From the NCBI GenBank assembly GCA_033557465.1, contig CM066039.1, positions 400,043,440 to 400,107,439 on the forward strand: 64,000 nt of DNA, read 5' to 3'. Shown here piece by piece: positions 8,913 through 20,385 of the stretch. Made by a program: the position numbers and the translations under genes. The notes beneath the pieces were generated by a model, which saw only the letters and a list, made by a program, of their open reading frames with translations, had not been told where the DNA came from and searched no databases. Every line of letters begins with the position of its first letter. Position 1 is the first letter of the stretch. Origin of the DNA: Ichthyophis bannanicus (lineage: Eukaryota; Chordata; Amphibia; Gymnophiona; Ichthyophiidae).

Positions 8913-9833
8913 ATGCAGACAGCAGTCCAGCAGCGAGATGGGGGCTTTCCAGTCTTTTGCATTGAGTGTCACATGTATGATTTTCTCCCAGTTGGTGAGA
9001 GGTCTTACGTGTGCACTAGGTGCAAGGAGCTCTTTGCTCTCAGGGAACAAGTCCGTTCTATAGAGGCTAGAGTAGCAGACTTGGAAAACAAAAGAAAGAC
9101 AGAGAGGTACATAGACGAGACCTACAGGGATATAGTCCTGAAGTCCCACCTCCAGTCTGGCAGCATCCCTGTTGTCATGGAGGAGAGAGGTCACGTGACA
9201 GGAGAGCATCACCCTGGTGTGGCAGGAAGTGATCCTGTAACTAGGACCTGTCCTCCAGGTGATGTAAAACCCTCTCGCACCGAGGAAGTTTCTCCAGGGC
9301 CATGTGCCCATGAGGGAAGGGTTAGGACAGCTGTTATAGTTGGTGATTTGATCATTAGGCATGTAGATAGCTGGGTGGCTGGTGGACGTGAGGATCACCT
9401 GGTAACATGCCTGCCTGGTGCGAAGGTAGCGGACCTCACGCGCCACCTAGATAAGGTCTTATATAGTGCTGGGGAGGAGTATGCTGTCTTGGTACATGTC
9501 GGTACCAATGACATAGGAAAATGTGGTAGGGAGGTTCTGGAGGCTAAATTTAGGCTTTTAGGTAGGAAGTTGAAATCCAGAACTTCCAGGGTAGCATTCT
9601 CCGAAATGCTTCCCGTTCCACGTGCAGGACCCAAAAGGCAGGCAGAGCTCCGGAGTCTCAATGCGTGGATGAGACAATGGTGCAAAGATGAGGGTTTTGG
9701 ATTTGTTAGGAACTGGGGAACATTCTGGGGAAAGGAGAGGCTCTTCCAAAGGGATGGGCTTCACCTTAACCGGGATGGAACCAGGCTGCTGGCATTAACC
9801 TTTAAAAAGGAGATAGAGCAGCTTTTAAACTAG
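8913..9833 (+). CDS. CR1-A ORF1: zinc finger plus SGNH-like esterase
   Basis: 306 codons from an ATG to TAG. Residues 16-37 carry two CxxC pairs (CIEC, CTRC), followed by a short coiled coil at about 40-70. Residues 139-300 match the esterase domain of CR1 ORF1 proteins: a GDx block (144-146), VHVGTND (194-200) and DGLHLNRDG (282-290). The catalytic Ser of the GDS motif is Leu here (GDLIIRH), whereas CR1-A copy 2 keeps GDS; the DxxH pair is intact. The protein is thought to help the LINE ribonucleoprotein, possibly through membrane or lipid contact. It ends 36 bases before ORF2. Confidence 0.85.
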   Translation: MQTAVQQRDGGFPVFCIECHMYDFLPVGERSYVCTRCKELFALREQVRSIEARVADLENKRKTERYIDETYRDIVLKSHLQSGSIPVVMEERGHVTGEHHPGVAGSDPVTRTCPPGDVKPSRTEEVSPGPCAHEGRVRTAVIVGDLIIRHVDSWVAGGREDHLVTCLPGAKVADLTRHLDKVLYSAGEEYAVLVHVGTNDIGKCGREVLEAKFRLLGRKLKSRTSRVAFSEMLPVPRAGPKRQAELRSLNAWMRQWCKDEGFGFVRNWGTFWGKERLFQRDGLHLNRDGTRLLALTFKKEIEQLLN

Positions 9834-10447
9834 ATAATAGGGGAAAGCCGACAGTCGCCCAAGAGTGGATGGTTCGGAAGAATGTATCCTTGAAGGATAC
9901 TACCAAAAGCAGAGAGGTTCCAAAAAAGAGTAAAGTAGCCCAAACACCCTCGAGTATGGAGCAGACAGAACTTAAAGATCCCAAATTACCCATGTCTACC
10001 AACAAGCAAACTAATATGAATAAAATACAGTCTCTAAAATGCTTGTATGCAAATGCTAGAAGTCTAAAAAATAAGATGGGAGAGTTAGAATATATAACAC
10101 TAAATGAGAGGTTAGATATGATTGGAATATCAGAGACATGGTGGAAGGAGGACAACCAGTGGGACACTGTGATACCTGGGTACAAACTATATCGTAATGA
10201 TAGAGCTGATCAAATTGGTGGAGGGGTTGCGTTCTATGTTAGAGAGGCATTGAGTCAGAAAGGATTAAAGTTTTGCAGGAAAGAAAATTTGCTGTAGAAT
10301 CTCTATGGATTGAAATTCCATGTAAAAAGGGGAAGGTGATGGCAGTGGGGGTGTACTATCGAGCACCTGGCCAGAATGAACAAATGGATGATGATATGCT
10401 CAAAGAAATCAAGGAAGCTAACAAAAGTTATAGCGCAGTAATAATAA

Positions 10448-10475
10448 CACAGGTGCACTACCAAAAAACTGCCTC
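10448..10475 (+). repeat. Left terminal inverted repeat
   Basis: Begins CACAGGTGCACTACC and ends CTGCCTC. It pairs with the right end at both extremes, with an A/T-rich stretch of different length between. Confidence 0.75.
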
Positions 10476-10951
10476 CAGTTTTGCAACTGATTCCTATAGA
10501 TTTTGGGGTGCTGAATCCAGCAAAAATAGCCAAAATGTTCCATCACGTCACGTTTTCTTGCAAAATTAGATTTCTTACCCATATAAGGAATGTTCACATA
10601 ATTTCTTTTTAGCCGACTGCAGTTTATTTTCTTGGCCCAAAATAGAGGTTGTAATGGTTAACTAACTAGAAACACTCCCTCATGATATTTTAGAGTGTTT
10701 TGTATTCATTTTATACATTAACAGGACAATTGGGAGGCGGGGGGCTAAATCCAGTACTCGCGCTGGTGCATGTTCTTTCCTGTTCGCCTTGCCTCGTTCG
10801 CTCGCTCAAACACGGTGGTTGCGACATGAACGTTCCTGTCAAATTTCAGTTTCTGGCAAGTTCATTATTACCTTTTGTTTGCTCAGTCGTAATCCAGCTT
10901 TATTCCGAAGTGGTTCACTACAGTTGTAGTTTGCAGTGCTGTGTATTTGTG

Positions 10952-12679
10952 ATGGCTCACAGAGCCAGAGGTTGCGTCAACTCTCCGGACAGTTTTTGTT
11001 TTATTTGTGGGGAATATACCGTGAAAAAGCGGCAGAGGAACATTTCTGCATTTATTAAAAAAGTATATTTCGCCTATTTCGGTTTGAAGTTAGGCGATCA
11101 AGACAAACCGTGGGCTCCTCACAAAGTGTGCAAGACATGTGAGGAAGATCTACGCTTATGGATGAAAGGTAAAAAACAAGCATTTCGTTTCGGAATACCT
11201 ATGATGTGGCGTGAACAAAGAGACCACAGCAGTGACTGCTATTTTTGCTCTTGCATTGTGAAGGGATACAACTTAAAAAATAAGAACGTAATAAGTTACC
11301 CCAACCTTCCCTCAGCAATTAGGCCTATGCCTCATAGCAACGAAGTACCTGTGCCTGAACCACCAAAATCTTTGGATCATATTTGTGTGGACGGTTCTGA
11401 TCATGATGAGACTCATCAGATGGCTTTTCCCGATGAGTCCAGTACTTCCGAGTTTGAAACTGAACCAGATCCGAAACCTGAACTTTTCTCTCAAGCTGAA
11501 TTGAATGATTTAGTCCGGGATTTAGGACTCCCAAAAGATACTGCCCAACTGCTAGGTTCTCGGCTTAAACAGAAAATCTATTGTCACCAGGAACAACTTT
11601 TTATTGGTACCGCAACTGCGAGACAAATTTTGAAGTATTTCAGCAAAGAGGAAGATTTGGTATTTTGCAATGATATATACGGAGTGATGGAAAAGTTTAA
11701 ACTCAAGTATGATCCTGCTGAATGGCGGCTGTTCATTGATTCGTCAAAAGACAGCATAAAAGGTGTTCTTCTTCATAATGGCAACACATTCGCTTCAGTT
11801 CCTATTGCTCACTCTGTTATTCTCCAAGAAAAATACGAGAATTTGGCCCTGATTCTTCAGAAGATTCGTTATGATGAGCATAAGTGGATGATTTGTGGAG
11901 ACTTTAAAATTCTATCCATGCTATAAGGGCAGCAATCCGGTTTCACCAAATATCCCTGCTTCCTTTGCTTGTGGGATAGCCGGGCCCGCGACCTACACTG
12001 GGGGAAAAAAAAGGACTGGCCAATTCAGGAGTATTTGAGACCCGGTGAGAAAAATGTTCTTCATGAGAGCTTGGTACCTCGTGATAAAATTCTATTACCA
12101 CCTCTCCACCTTAAGTTGGGTCTCATTAAGCAATTCATCAAGTCCCTTCCAAAAGATGGTGAGTGCTTTTGGTACCTTTGCTCAAAGTTCCCCCAACTTT
12201 CTGAAGCAAAGCTAAAGGAAGGAGTGTTTGTTGGCCCTGATATAAGGAAACTCATTTCAGATGGAGCATTCGCTGAAACGATGTCTGAGAAGGAAAAAGA
12301 AGCCTGGGATTCCTTCAGGGATGTTGTTCTCAAATTCTTGGGGAACAGGCGGGATGAGAACTATAAGGATATTGTTGCCAGGATGCTCAATGCCTTCAAA
12401 GAACAAGGCTGTAACATGAGCCTGAAAGTCCATTTCTTGCACTCCCATGTGAACTACTTTCCCGAAAACTTGGGGGCGTACAGTGAAGAACAAGGTGAAA
12501 GGTTTCACCAGGACATCAAGGACGCAGAGAGAAGGTACCAAGGAAGATGGAACACCACTATGATGGCTGATTTCTGCTGATTGCTGCTGCGGGAAACCCC
12601 AGATGAAAAATATGCCAAGCAGCGCACCAAGAGAAACATTCGGGGGAAGAAGAAACGGGCCCACCAGGAGATTGATTGA
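10952..12679 (+). pseudogene. Transposase with N-terminal zinc fingers, two nonsense codons
   Basis: A single frame of 575 codons plus stop from ATG 10,952 to TGA 12,679, broken only by TAA at codon 325 and TGA at codon 543, both in conserved stretches. N-terminal Cys pairs (CFIC at 16-19, CKTC near 60, CYFC near 95) suggest zinc fingers, with FGIPMMWRE between. Downstream are FIDSSKDSIKGVLLHNG, WMICGDFK, YPCFLCLWDSR, GLIKQFIKSL and GERFHQDI...RYQGRWN. I recall this motif set from a widespread, poorly named animal protein family. The conserved acidic residues in FIDSS, CGDFK and GERFHQD are candidate catalytic positions (inference). With only two stops and no frameshift it was active recently. 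Confidence 0.75.
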
Positions 12680-13245
12680 CCCAAGAATGACTTTAAAATC
12701 TAAACTGTGTTGACAAATATCGTGTTTTTACTAAACTTTGAAATAAAAATTTGCTAGTTATTACCACAGTGTCGGATCTCATTTATTAGAATTTTATTTT
12801 CACACCATCGGGTGTTTGTCTTCATGTATTGCAATGGTGCGGTTTGCGTTTTCTATTCTTACATACATACCTGTACAACATTTTTTGCACATTTCTTTGC
12901 TTTGCTTTGTGTCTAACCTCGCTCTTATATGCTCAATGTTTGTGCACATGTATGTGGCTGTTTTAAGTGCAGACAATTTTGCTACCATCACAGTGTGTTT
13001 TGTTGACATTACTCTATTCTTATGTGCTGCCTTGTTACAATTTTCTTTATTCTTATTTGAATAACTACTAAACAATTAATATAAAGAATTCATCCAAGAA
13101 ACTTTTATCTCGATCGCACTCAATCTGAAACGTTCACCTCAAACTGCTAACCCAATGTAGCAAAAACTCTGTACGTGATGGAGCAAATTGGTTACCAGAT
13201 TTGGATTCAGCGCACCAAAAAACGTAAAAATCAATCGAAACATTA
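12680..13245 (+). other. 3' non-coding part of the DNA transposon
   Basis: AT-rich sequence with AATAAA near 12,742 after the transposase stop. Short open frames on both strands here look like chance. Confidence 0.5.
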
Positions 13246-13282
13246 GAGGCAGTTTAAAAAAAAATTTTTTAGTGTACCTGTG
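13246..13282 (-). repeat. Right terminal inverted repeat
   Basis: On the minus strand it begins CACAGGTACACTA and ends ACTGCCTC, mirroring the left end. Confidence 0.75.
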
Positions 13283-15833
13283 TAATGGGTGATTTCAATT
13301 ACCCCGGTATCGACTGGGTCAGTGTCACGGCAGGACATGCTAGGGAGATAAAGTTCCTAGATGGCATAAATGACTGCTTCTAGGAACCGACCAGAGGGGA
13401 AGCCATATTAGACCTAGTCCCTAGTGGAACACCAGATCTAGTGCAAGAGATAAGTGTGTTGGGGCCACTTGACAATAGTGATCATAGCATGATCACCTTT
13501 GATTTAATTAGTGGAAGAGAGATAGTAAGGAAATCCGCAGTACTACCTTTTAACTTTCGAAAGGGAGACTATGATAAAATGAGGAAAATAGTTAAAAAAA
13601 AGACTAAAAGGAGCAGTTGCAAAGGTTAAAGACTTACATCAAGCTTGGGTGCTGTTGAAAAATACTATCTTGGAAGCCCAGACCAGCTGTATTCCACGCT
13701 TTAAGAAAAGTGGAAGGAAGTCCAAAAAACTGCCAGCATGGTTTAAAGGGGAGGTCAGAGAGGCTGTTGTTGCCAAAAAAGCATCTTTCAGGAAATGGAA
13801 AAAAGAGCCAAACGGCGAAACCTGGAAACAGCACAAGCACTGGCAAGTCAAATGCAAGGCATTGATAAGGCAGGCAAAGGGAGAATTTGAGAAGAAGCTT
13901 GCTGCGGAAGCAAAAACACGAAATAAAGATTTTTTCAAGTACATTCGTAGCAAAAAACCTGTGAGAGATTCAGTTGGTGCATTAGATGATAGAGGAGTTA
14001 AAGGGGCACTAAGAGGCGACAAGGCGATAGCGGAGAGACTGAATGAATTCTTTCCTTGGGTCTTTACTGAGGAAGATGTAGGGATGTTATCCATGACTGA
14101 AGTGGTATTTAAAGGTGTGGAAGAATTGAAGGAAATATCGATACATCGGGAAGATGTCTTACAACTATTAGATAAACTGAAGAGTAGCAAATCACCTGGA
14201 CCGGATGGTATACATCCAAGGGTGTTGAAAGAACTGAAATATGAGATTGCAGACCTGCTATTAGTAATCTGTGAATTTTCATTAAAATCATCTGTAATAC
14301 CTGAAGATTGGAGGATCGCCAATGTAACGCCAATTTTTAAAAAGGGTTCCAGGGGTGATCCGGGAAACTACAGACCGGTGAGCCTCACGTCAGTACCGGG
14401 AAAAATGGTAGAAACCATCATAAAGAATAAAATTACTCAGCATGTAGATAGTCACAACCTAATGGGAGACAGCCAACATGGCTTTAGACAAGGAAGATCT
14501 TGTCTTACTAATCTGTTATGTTTTTTTGAAGGAGTGAATAAACAGGTGGACAAAGGTGAGTCGGTTGATATTGTGTATCTGGACTTTCAGAAAGCCTTTG
14601 ACAAGGTCCCTCATCAGAGACTTTTGGCAAAACTAAAGAGTCATGGGATAGGAGGCAGTGTACTATTGTGGATCAGGAACTGGTTAAAAGATAGAAAGCA
14701 GAGGGTAGGGCTAAATGGCCAATTTTCCCAATGGAGAAAGGTGAATAGTGGTGTACCCCAGGGATCTGTGCTGGGTCCGCTGCTTTTTGACATATTCATA
14801 AATGACCTGGAAAGTGGAATAACGAGTGAGGTTATCAAATTTGCAGATGACACAAAACTATTTAAAGTTGTTAAAACCCAAGAGGATTGTGAAAAATTGC
14901 AAGAGGATCTTGATAAATTGGAAGACTGAGCATCAAAATGGCAGATGAAATTTAAGGCGGACAAGTGCAAGGTTATGCACCTAGGGAAGAACAACCCAAA
15001 CTATGGTTACACGATGCAAGGTTCCACATTAGGAACCACCACCCAGGAAAAAGATTTAGGCGTCATTGTGGATACCATGTTAAAACCCTCGGCCCAGTGT
15101 GCAGCGGCGGCCAAGAGAGCAAATAGAATGCTAGGTATGATAAGGAAAGGAATGGAAAATAAAACAAAAGATATTATAATGCCTCTATATCGTTCCATGG
15201 TGAGACCGCACCTTGAATATTGTGTGCAATTCTGGTCGCCGTATCTTAAAAAGGATATAGCATTATTAGAAAAGGTTCAGAGAAGAGCCACCAAAATGGT
15301 AAAGGGGATGGAAGGATACTCCTATGAAGAAAGGCTAAAAAGGTTGGGGCTCTTTAACCTGGAAAAGAGACGGCTGAGGGGAGATATGATAGAAGTCTAT
15401 AAATTAATGAACGGAGTGGAACGGGTAAACGTAGATCGATTGTTTATGTTATCAGAATATAGAAAGACTAGGGGACATGCAATGAAGCTACAGGATAAAC
15501 TATTTAAGACTAATAAAAAAATATTTTTTCACTCAACGTGTAATCAGACTCTGGAATTTGTTACCGGAGGATGTAGTAAAGGCTGTTAGTGTAGCTGGGT
15601 TTAAAAAAGGTTTGGACAAGTTCCTGGAGGAAAGGTCCATAAACCATTATTAAGAAGGGACCCAGGATATCAATGCTTGACCCAGTACAAGCATTGCGGA
15701 ACCTGTGTCTTTTGGGGGAACTGCTAGGTATGTATGACCTAGATTGGCCACTGTTGGAAACAGAATACTGGGCTTGATGGACCTTAGTCTGACCCAGTAT
15801 GGCATATCTTATGTTCTTATGTTCTTATTGTGC

Positions 15834-18810
15834 AATTAGAGAAGCAGGCGGTGAAAGATAGAAGATGGTGTGCAAGTGACCCCTGTGGGGCAAACAAGAG
15901 ACGACTCTGGGAGACTCAGACGACTCTCAATGAGCTACTTCATCAGAGGGCAAAGAAATCCTTCATGTATTATTGGTATCAGTTGTACCGGTTTGGAGAC
16001 AAGCCCGGGAAACTCTTGGTGCGCTGCCTCCAAGGTCGCAGAGGCGCTCGTTCCATAGCAGCGTTGCGGGACAAGCAGGGGCGGTTGCATAAGGACAACC
16101 AAGTGATAGCCCGAGTGTTTCGATCTTTCTACCAAAAACTATATTCAGGGAAAGAGGGGTCCTTTACGGATATGGAGAAGTATTTGCGCGAGGTGCGTAT
16201 ACCAAAATTAGCGGCAGAGCAGACGGCACAATTAGATGAACCGGTGACTCTTGGGGAGGTGCACCGGGTCATTCAGAGGGCAAGTTGTTGTTGAGCGCCG
16301 GGTCGGGATGGATTTGGGGCAGAATTTTACAAATTGCTGGGAGACCTGGTGCCCCTTGCCTTGGTGGCGGTGTATCACAGAAGGGTGGAGCAGGGAAGGT
16401 TTACCTGGGGTGCGAATCATGCGCATATTATACTAATCCCTAAGCCAGGGAAAGATCTCACGCAGGCAGCTTCGTATAGACCTATTTCTTTATTAAATTT
16501 TGATCTAAAAGTGCTGGCTAAGATACTGGCAGATCGCTTAGCCTCGGTTTTGGGCAAACTGGTACATGACTCGCAAGTGGGTTTCATGAAAGGACGTTAT
16601 GCAGTGCGTAATGTGCGAAAACGTTTGGCGTCGGTGGAGTGGGTCCGGGAGCGGGACTTGCAGTCACTTTTGATCAGCTTTGATGCAGAAAAGGCATTTG
16701 ATCAGGTGAACTGGGACTATTTGAAATTTCTTTTGCCCCATTATGGCCTAGGAGATTCCTTTTGCAATATGTGGAGCTGCTCTATGCGGAACCTACTGCT
16801 GGAGTATTATGTAATGGTGTGATGTCGGAGAAATTCGACCTGGAGAGAGGTACGCGTCAGGGCTGCCCGCTTTCCTCTTTGCTATTTGTGTTGACCTTGG
16901 ACCCCCTGGTACAGAGGATAGAGGAGTCCACGAATATTCAGGGAGTGTGAATTGGGCCGCATGGGTTTAAGATGGCTGCCTTTGCGGACGATATGTTGGT
17001 GCACCTGCTGTCTCCTCAGCAGTCGCTGCCGAGTCTGTTGGATGAATTTTCCATATTCGGAAGGTTTGCAGGGCTACTTATCAACATGGACATATCAGAG
17101 GCATTAGACGTGGCGGGTACGCTTCGGGGGAGCTGGCAGGGGGCCTTTCAACTCCGATGGGCAGGTGAATCTTTTGTATATCTGGGTATACTGTTGACCA
17201 GAGAGCTGAAGGAGCTGTACAAGAAAAACTTTGAACAAGTCCTACTTAAAATTCGTGCACAATTGCAGGCATGGGCTCCTCTTCCATTGTCTTTTTTGGG
17301 GAGGGCGGCGGCCTTAAGTATGGTAATTTTACCACGGGTGCTTTATTGGATGCAAACCCTACCATTGTGGTTACTGTGGCGTGATCTTAATGGCATAGAA
17401 CGGGAGATCGGGGGTTTCTCTGGAAAGGGGCAAGAGCGCTATACCGTTAAATTGATTGTGAGGGGGATGGAGATCCGTAGGGATAGGAGTTCCAGATTTG
17501 TGGACATATGCCTTGGCTTGTCAGGCAAGACATGTAGGGGATTGGTTAGGGAAGTGTATACCCCTAGAGTGTTAGAAGAAGCCTTTGTGGCCCCGCAGAC
17601 GTTGACGGCAGTCCTGCATTTGGGGAGTTCATCTTTGCCAGGACGAGTGATGGGCAGTGTTTTGGTGCTTTCAGCACGGAGTACATGGCAACAACTGAAT
17701 AGATATTGGGGTGGCTCCCCCGAGGTCTCGAGATGGCTGCCTATACAGGGCAATGCTCGGTTTACTCCGGGGTCGGAAACAGTTCTCTTTCAGTAGTGGG
17801 AACGGTTGGGGAAAGGGAACATTGGCATGTGGTAGATCAGGAGGGGGGATGTAAACCCTTGGAGATGCTTTGCAGGGAATATGAGCTGAATCCTGGGAAT
17901 TCTTTTTTTGCGTATACGCAACTGTCCCATTATGTGGTCTCTCTTCCGCAGCGGGAGTTAAAGATAGAACGCTCGGCGCAGATCTTGGAATTTTTTGCCT
18001 TGGGGACGGAACACCCGCCCTCCATAGCAGATTTGAAGAGACGGTTGGATAAGTGGTGATGGTCCCACCCTGATACTTAATTCTCCCCACCCTTATATGT
18101 AACACTGCTTTGACCCGGTGAAAAGCGGGATATAAATACAGTTAAATAAATAAATAAATAAATAAATAAGTAAGTATGGCGCTCCTCCCGATTACTCGGT
18201 AGAGGAGGCCTTTTGGGCAACAGAGCTGAGTCGGGAGGTGACCCCAGGCTCGGTCCGTAGTGCATTGGGTCAGATTGCGGGGTTGGTGGAAGGGGCTTGA
18301 TGGCGTGAAATACAGTTTAAATGTATCATCCGAGCCTATTTTTCCCCGAGGCGAGCACTGCAAAGTTACCTCACTTCATATGGAGGGTGCCCAAAGTGTC
18401 CCTGTTCTTTGGCGGACCTGGGGCACATGTGGTGGGGGTGCCCGCACATTTACCGGTATTGGATGCGGATTGGGACCTATATGAGTAGCTTACTACAGCA
18501 GCGGGTCTGCTGGACGGGGTCGTTGGTTGTGTTAGATCAACTTGGACCACTCCACCCGAAGAGGAGATGGGAGAGAAAATTGGTGCGGAAGGTCTGTCTG
18601 GTGGGTAAGGGTACCATACTTCATCGGTGGAGAGAGCCTATAGCCCCTACATTTTGGGAGTGGCATAATAACTTACACCAGCTGATGCTTTTGGAAAGGA
18701 GGGGCGCGAGAGGGAATGTTCAGCGGTGGGCCTCCTTTCTTCTGGTTTGGATGCCCTACATTCAGAAATTGGGGCCACAAACCCGAAGTGAGGTGTTGAA
18801 GATGGGTTAG
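15834..18810 (+). pseudogene. L1-type ORF2 remnant (RT and C-terminal zinc region)
   Basis: L1/Tx1 RT motifs in order: IPKPGKDLTQAASYRPISLL near 16,440, SFDAEKAFDQVNW near 16,680, GTRQGCPLSSLLF near 16,850, and FADDMLV near 16,982. The C-terminal region has a CxxC and Cys/His cluster (CPKC...HMWWGC) near 18,390-18,440. Stops at 16,292, 16,819 and 16,948 and several frameshifts make it dead. The C terminus at 18,810 is followed by a G-rich 3' untranslated region. Confidence 0.85.
18059..18175 (+). repeat. SINE/L2-type 3' tail inserted in the L1 remnant
   Basis: Ends in a hairpin-like GACCCGGTGAAAAGCGGGATATAAATA followed by (AAAT)n. This type of tail recurs at 25,840, 53,320, 56,100 and on the minus strand at 57,010 and 60,030. 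It splits the L1 C-terminal frame. Confidence 0.6.
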
Positions 18811-18992
18811 TGATGGGACTGGCAAGCTGATAGAGGAGATTGGACGGGGTTTAGGGTGTATGAACTAATATGTGGGTAATGTTAAGTGGTTGCTCCTGAA
18901 GGAGGGGGGTGAGTGCATAAGGCTGGGGGGGGAGAGGGGATAAGAGAAGGGGAAGGGGGGGGAAATAAAACATTGATTAAAAATAATTGTGC

Positions 18993-19132
18993 CTTTTGTC
19001 TCAAGCTGTGCTGCTGTGAAGCCCTAGGATGGTGGACAAGAAACAGCCCTGCCCGGGGTAATGTAACTATGTGTACTGTTGTGTGATGTATTGCGGTGAA
19101 TTAATAAACAGAGTTTCCAAAAAAAAAAAAAA
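18993..19132 (+). other. Unassigned 3'-end-like sequence with A-tail
   Basis: 140 bases ending AATAAACAGAGTTTCC and a run of about 14 A. The AATAAA and A-run suggest the tail of another retrotransposed transcript, but I could not assign the body. Confidence 0.4.
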
Positions 19133-19792
19133 GCACAGGAAGAGATGGCCATGAATGCAGTTGGGCCCTTTTTGGCGCCGAGAAGCCCGAAGCAGGCCCC
19201 AAAGCCTTCCAGTCAGTATGCGCGGCAACGGAGCACTCACCTGCGCCGACGAAATTTAAATGCCCCAAAAGAAACCTCTCTGCTGTACCGGCTCGATGCG
19301 AAGCCCTGCAAGCCGCGATGCCACTCACCAACAAAGTGAGCAACGTCCATGGCGAGAGCTGTTCTCCCGGTCTCAACTGCCTGCCTCGACACCCCGTGGC
19401 GATCTGGAGCAGAAGGGCAGAATGATCTCCACGCTGCAGAGCTCCCCTCCGTACAGCCCAGGAGGAGAGCCGCTGAAGGAAACGGAGCCGATTTGAAAGG
19501 TGAGAAAGAAAGAAAAGCTGAGGTCGGATCGAATCCTTAAATATACATTATTTTTTTTTCTTTCTTTAAAGGGACAGCTCCAAAGGAAATCAAGTAAGTT
19601 ATCTGTTCCTCAAGTGAGCCCAGCACCTAGGCTCACTATGTCCTCCTGCTGCATGGAGACTGGATACACTGGGGCTGATGGGAGAGACCAGCAGGGTACA
19701 TCCAGTGATGTCACAGTTTTGATATGCCCAGTCTCCATGCTGCAGGAGGAGGTGCACAATCCAGAGGTGAAGGACTGAACTGGAGGAACGAT
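19133..19792. other. Unassigned segment
   Basis: GC-rich to 19,500, then a T-run. I see no supported gene. It contains the inverted repeat listed separately and ends at the (AAAT)n start of a SINE. Confidence 0.4.
19641..19750. repeat. Inverted repeat with 23-bp arms
   Basis: Arms at 19,641-19,663 (TCCTCCTGCTGCATGGAGAC...) and 19,728-19,750 are complementary at 22 of 23 positions, with a 64-base loop containing GTGATGTCAC. No flanking duplication is evident. Confidence 0.8.
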
Positions 19793-20040
19793 AAATAAAT
19801 AAATAAAATAAAGCCCATTAACAGGTTTTATATACCACTTTAGCATTTCAATCAAAGCGGTTTACATTGTAACTTAAACTTGGTAATGTACATTAAACAG
19901 GGATAATTGATAACATGGATTTTTCTGAGGCAATGGAGGGTTAAGTGATCTGCCCAAGGCCACAAGGAGTGCTAGTGGGAATTGAACCCTGGTCTCTGGG
20001 TTCCCAAGCCAGTGCTCTAACCATTAGGCTACTCCTTCAC
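19793..20040 (-). repeat. tRNA-headed SINE with L2-type tail
   Basis: On the minus strand it starts with a tRNA-like promoter: box A-like TAGCCTAATGGTTAGAGC and box B-like GGTTCAATTCC. The body contains CTTGGGCAGATCAC-like sequence and the end has GTAAACCGCTTTG, then (AAAT)n. Confidence 0.85.
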
Positions 20041-20091
20041 TCCTTTATCCCAGGGCATCACCTATATTAACCAAACATCACAATTATTCTT

Positions 20092-20385
20092 CCTCAGGGA
20101 GCAGAAAAGGTAGTTACTCACTTGTAGCAGGTGTTCTCCATGAACAGCAGGAATTAAGTCCTCACGTATGGGTGACGTCCCTGTGCGGTGATGCTTCCCA
20201 GCTTTTATTGGATGCTTTTGAGAGGCTCCACCGTGCCCACCTGCCTCCTTCCTGCCTGCCATTGCGGCGCCATCTTGGATCAGCCTGATTACATAGCTGT
20301 AGCAGAAGACATCTCCTTGGTGAGGGGAGGAGTGAAGGGGGGGAAGGGTTGCGAGGACTAATTCCTGCTCGCTGCGGAGAAAGCA
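20092..20385. repeat. DIRS terminal-repeat fragment
   Basis: Contains GTAGTTACTCACTTGTAGCAGGTGTTCTCC and, inverted near its end, GGACTAATTCCTGCT, which are the terminal and internal complementary signatures of the DIRS elements here. No coding region remains. Confidence 0.7.

Larger units (their letters stand above)
10448..13282 (+). mobile_element. CMC/Chapaev-like DNA transposon with TAA duplication
   Basis: Imperfect terminal inverted repeats starting CACAGGT(G/A)CACTA flank a single transposase gene. A TAA duplication lies at 10,445-10,447 and 13,283-13,285, and removing the element plus one copy restores the CR1 endonuclease codons up to GDFN. CAC-type ends, a 3-bp duplication and the transposase layout fit the CMC (CACTA-Mirage-Chapaev) group; the superfamily name is moderately sure. 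The element is younger than its CR1 host. Confidence 0.85.
9869..15653 (+). pseudogene. CR1-A ORF2: endonuclease-reverse transcriptase, interrupted
   Basis: An APE-type endonuclease (YANARSL, ISETWW, then after the insertion GDFN and NSDHS) precedes a CR1 RT with YLDFQKAFD, GVPQGSVLGP and FADDTKLF, then the CR1 C-terminal region ending SINHY at 15,653. A 2.8-kb DNA transposon interrupts it at 10,448-13,282. Other lesions are a frame change near 10,280, a stop in the endonuclease near 13,381, a shift near 13,630, a Trp-to-stop TGA near 14,927 and a shift near 15,520. The RT core itself (13,649-14,929) is open. Copy 5 (minus strand, 53,830-56,086) is a close relative. Confidence 0.88.
1235..15826 (+). 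mobile_element. CR1-A LINE copy 1, full length, interrupted twice
   Basis: A CR1-superfamily non-LTR retrotransposon with 5' leader (1,235-2,225 and 8,709-8,912), ORF1 (8,913-9,833), ORF2 (9,869-15,653) and a 3' end of short TTATGTTCT-like repeats. An LTR element (2,226-8,708) splits the leader and a DNA transposon (10,448-13,282) splits ORF2. Continuity across both gaps is shown by copy 2, whose uninterrupted leader reads across the first junction, and by the GDFN endonuclease motif, which is restored across the second. The exact 5' boundary is uncertain: 1,235 is where DIRS similarity stops and leader-type sequence begins. Confidence 0.8.
15834..18985 (+). mobile_element. 5'-truncated L1/Tx1-type LINE
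   Basis: Starts inside ORF2 after the endonuclease and ends in an A-rich tail near 18,985. A candidate 7-bp duplication, ATTGTGC, lies at 15,827-15,833 and 18,986-18,992, directly after the 3' end of CR1-A copy 1. A short repeat tail is inserted near 18,059-18,175. Confidence 0.7.

Noticed and set aside
10700..10951. 84-codon extension upstream of the transposase ATG
   Set aside because: Low-information sequence without the family's conserved Cys residues; ATG 10,952 starts just before the first CxxC.
12816..13064. 82-codon hydrophobic frame and its antisense partner
   Set aside because: Lies in the AT-rich 3' non-coding part of the DNA transposon; no motif.
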